In this document: one piece after another, positions 5,188 to 5,326 of the stretch
Layout of the letters: every line of letters starts with the position of its first letter
Position numbering within the stretch: position 1 is the stretch's first letter
Assembly: GCA_946482375.1 (NCBI GenBank)
Contig: CAMLRH010000196.1
Span: 1-5,326, forward strand
DNA: 5,326 bases
Direction: 5' to 3'
From: an uncultured Caulobacteraceae bacterium
Lineage (GTDB): Bacteria; Pseudomonadota; Alphaproteobacteria; Caulobacterales; Caulobacteraceae
Program-made: the position numbers and the translations under genes
Notes under the pieces: generated by a model
Database searches by the model: none
The model's input: only the letters and a program-made list of their open reading frames with translations
What the model was told of the DNA's origin: nothing

Positions 5188-5326
5188 AGACGGCCTCCTT
5201 GAACGGGGCGAGGCCCACGCGGCGATAGGTGTCGAGAAAGCGCTCCCCGTCCTGACGCAGGTGCAGGTAGGTGTCGACGATGTGGTCGATGGCCTCGGTC
5301 ACCCGGTTGGCCGGCAGGGCCGGGCC
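5171..5326 (-). CDS. cysI: Nitrite/sulfite reductase, C-terminal 51 residues (5' end outside window)
   Basis: This open frame enters from the right edge and ends with TAA at 5173-5171. The visible tail includes NRVTEAIDHIVDTYLHLR and then ERFLDTYRRVGLAPFKEAVY, a typical C-terminus of the alphaproteobacterial one-subunit nitrite/sulfite reductase (siroheme and [4Fe-4S] enzyme). That enzyme reduces sulfite to sulfide. The siroheme and cluster cysteines lie outside the window, so electron donor type and substrate (sulfite rather than nitrite) are inferred from the neighbours DUF934 and cysH. It overlaps the DUF934 gene by 17 bases and is upstream of it in the same transcript. Confidence 0.82.
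   Translation of the reverse strand, partial: GPALPANRVTEAIDHIVDTYLHLRQDGERFLDTYRRVGLAPFKEAVYAVAD
5194..5200 (-). promoter_or_regulatory. Ribosome binding site of the DUF934 gene, inside cysI
   Basis: AAGGAGG on the minus strand, six bases before the ATG at 5187. It is embedded in the coding end of cysI, where it encodes part of the Phe-Lys-Glu-Ala of that protein's C-terminus, so the bases serve both genes. Confidence 0.75.

Overview
The window is GC-rich, gene-dense chromosomal DNA, almost certainly from an alphaproteobacterium. A Caulobacteraceae-type genome (Caulobacter, Phenylobacterium or Brevundimonas) is my best guess. That guess rests on composition, on the cysI-DUF934-cysH arrangement, and on a TCATCCTAGGC...GCCTAGGACCCAGA repeat of a style common in those genomes. 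No lineage marker gene is present, so the placement is inference.

Layout, left to right. (1) Positions 1-979, plus strand: the 3' end of bioF overlapping a complete bioD, which together carry out two late steps of biotin synthesis. (2) Positions 976-3213, minus strand: a compact three-gene unit transcribed as glutathione S-transferase-like protein, then secreted S1/P1-type zinc hydrolase, then class I SAM methyltransferase of the METTL7/TMT1-like type. The first two genes overlap by ATGA, and a 28-nt gap precedes the third. The methyltransferase and bioD converge and share a CTAG at their stop codons. (3) Positions 3214-3301: a short divergent promoter region. (4) Positions 3302-3787, plus strand: a small exported 3D-domain protein with the three signature aspartates. 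(5) Positions 3793-3924: a 132-bp palindromic element with perfect 32-bp terminal inverted repeats, each arm being a hairpin itself. It lies between two convergent genes. (6) Positions 3947-5326, minus strand: the assimilatory sulfur cluster, read as cysI (3' end only), DUF934 gene, cysH. All junctions overlap, and cysH has the cysteine pattern of an iron-sulfur APS reductase.

Functionally, the right end reduces activated sulfate to sulfite and then sulfide, and the left end makes biotin, whose final step needs sulfur. The middle operon combines a thiol-conjugation-type enzyme, a possible thiol or small-molecule methyltransferase and an exported zinc enzyme. Their joint role cannot be read from the sequence. 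Most of the window is ordinary housekeeping DNA. The points most worth a second look are the nested palindrome and the mixed nuclease/phospholipase zinc-ligand pattern in the exported hydrolase. I see no CRISPR array, tRNA, rRNA, integrase or transposase gene. No intergenic stretch reaches 300 bases.
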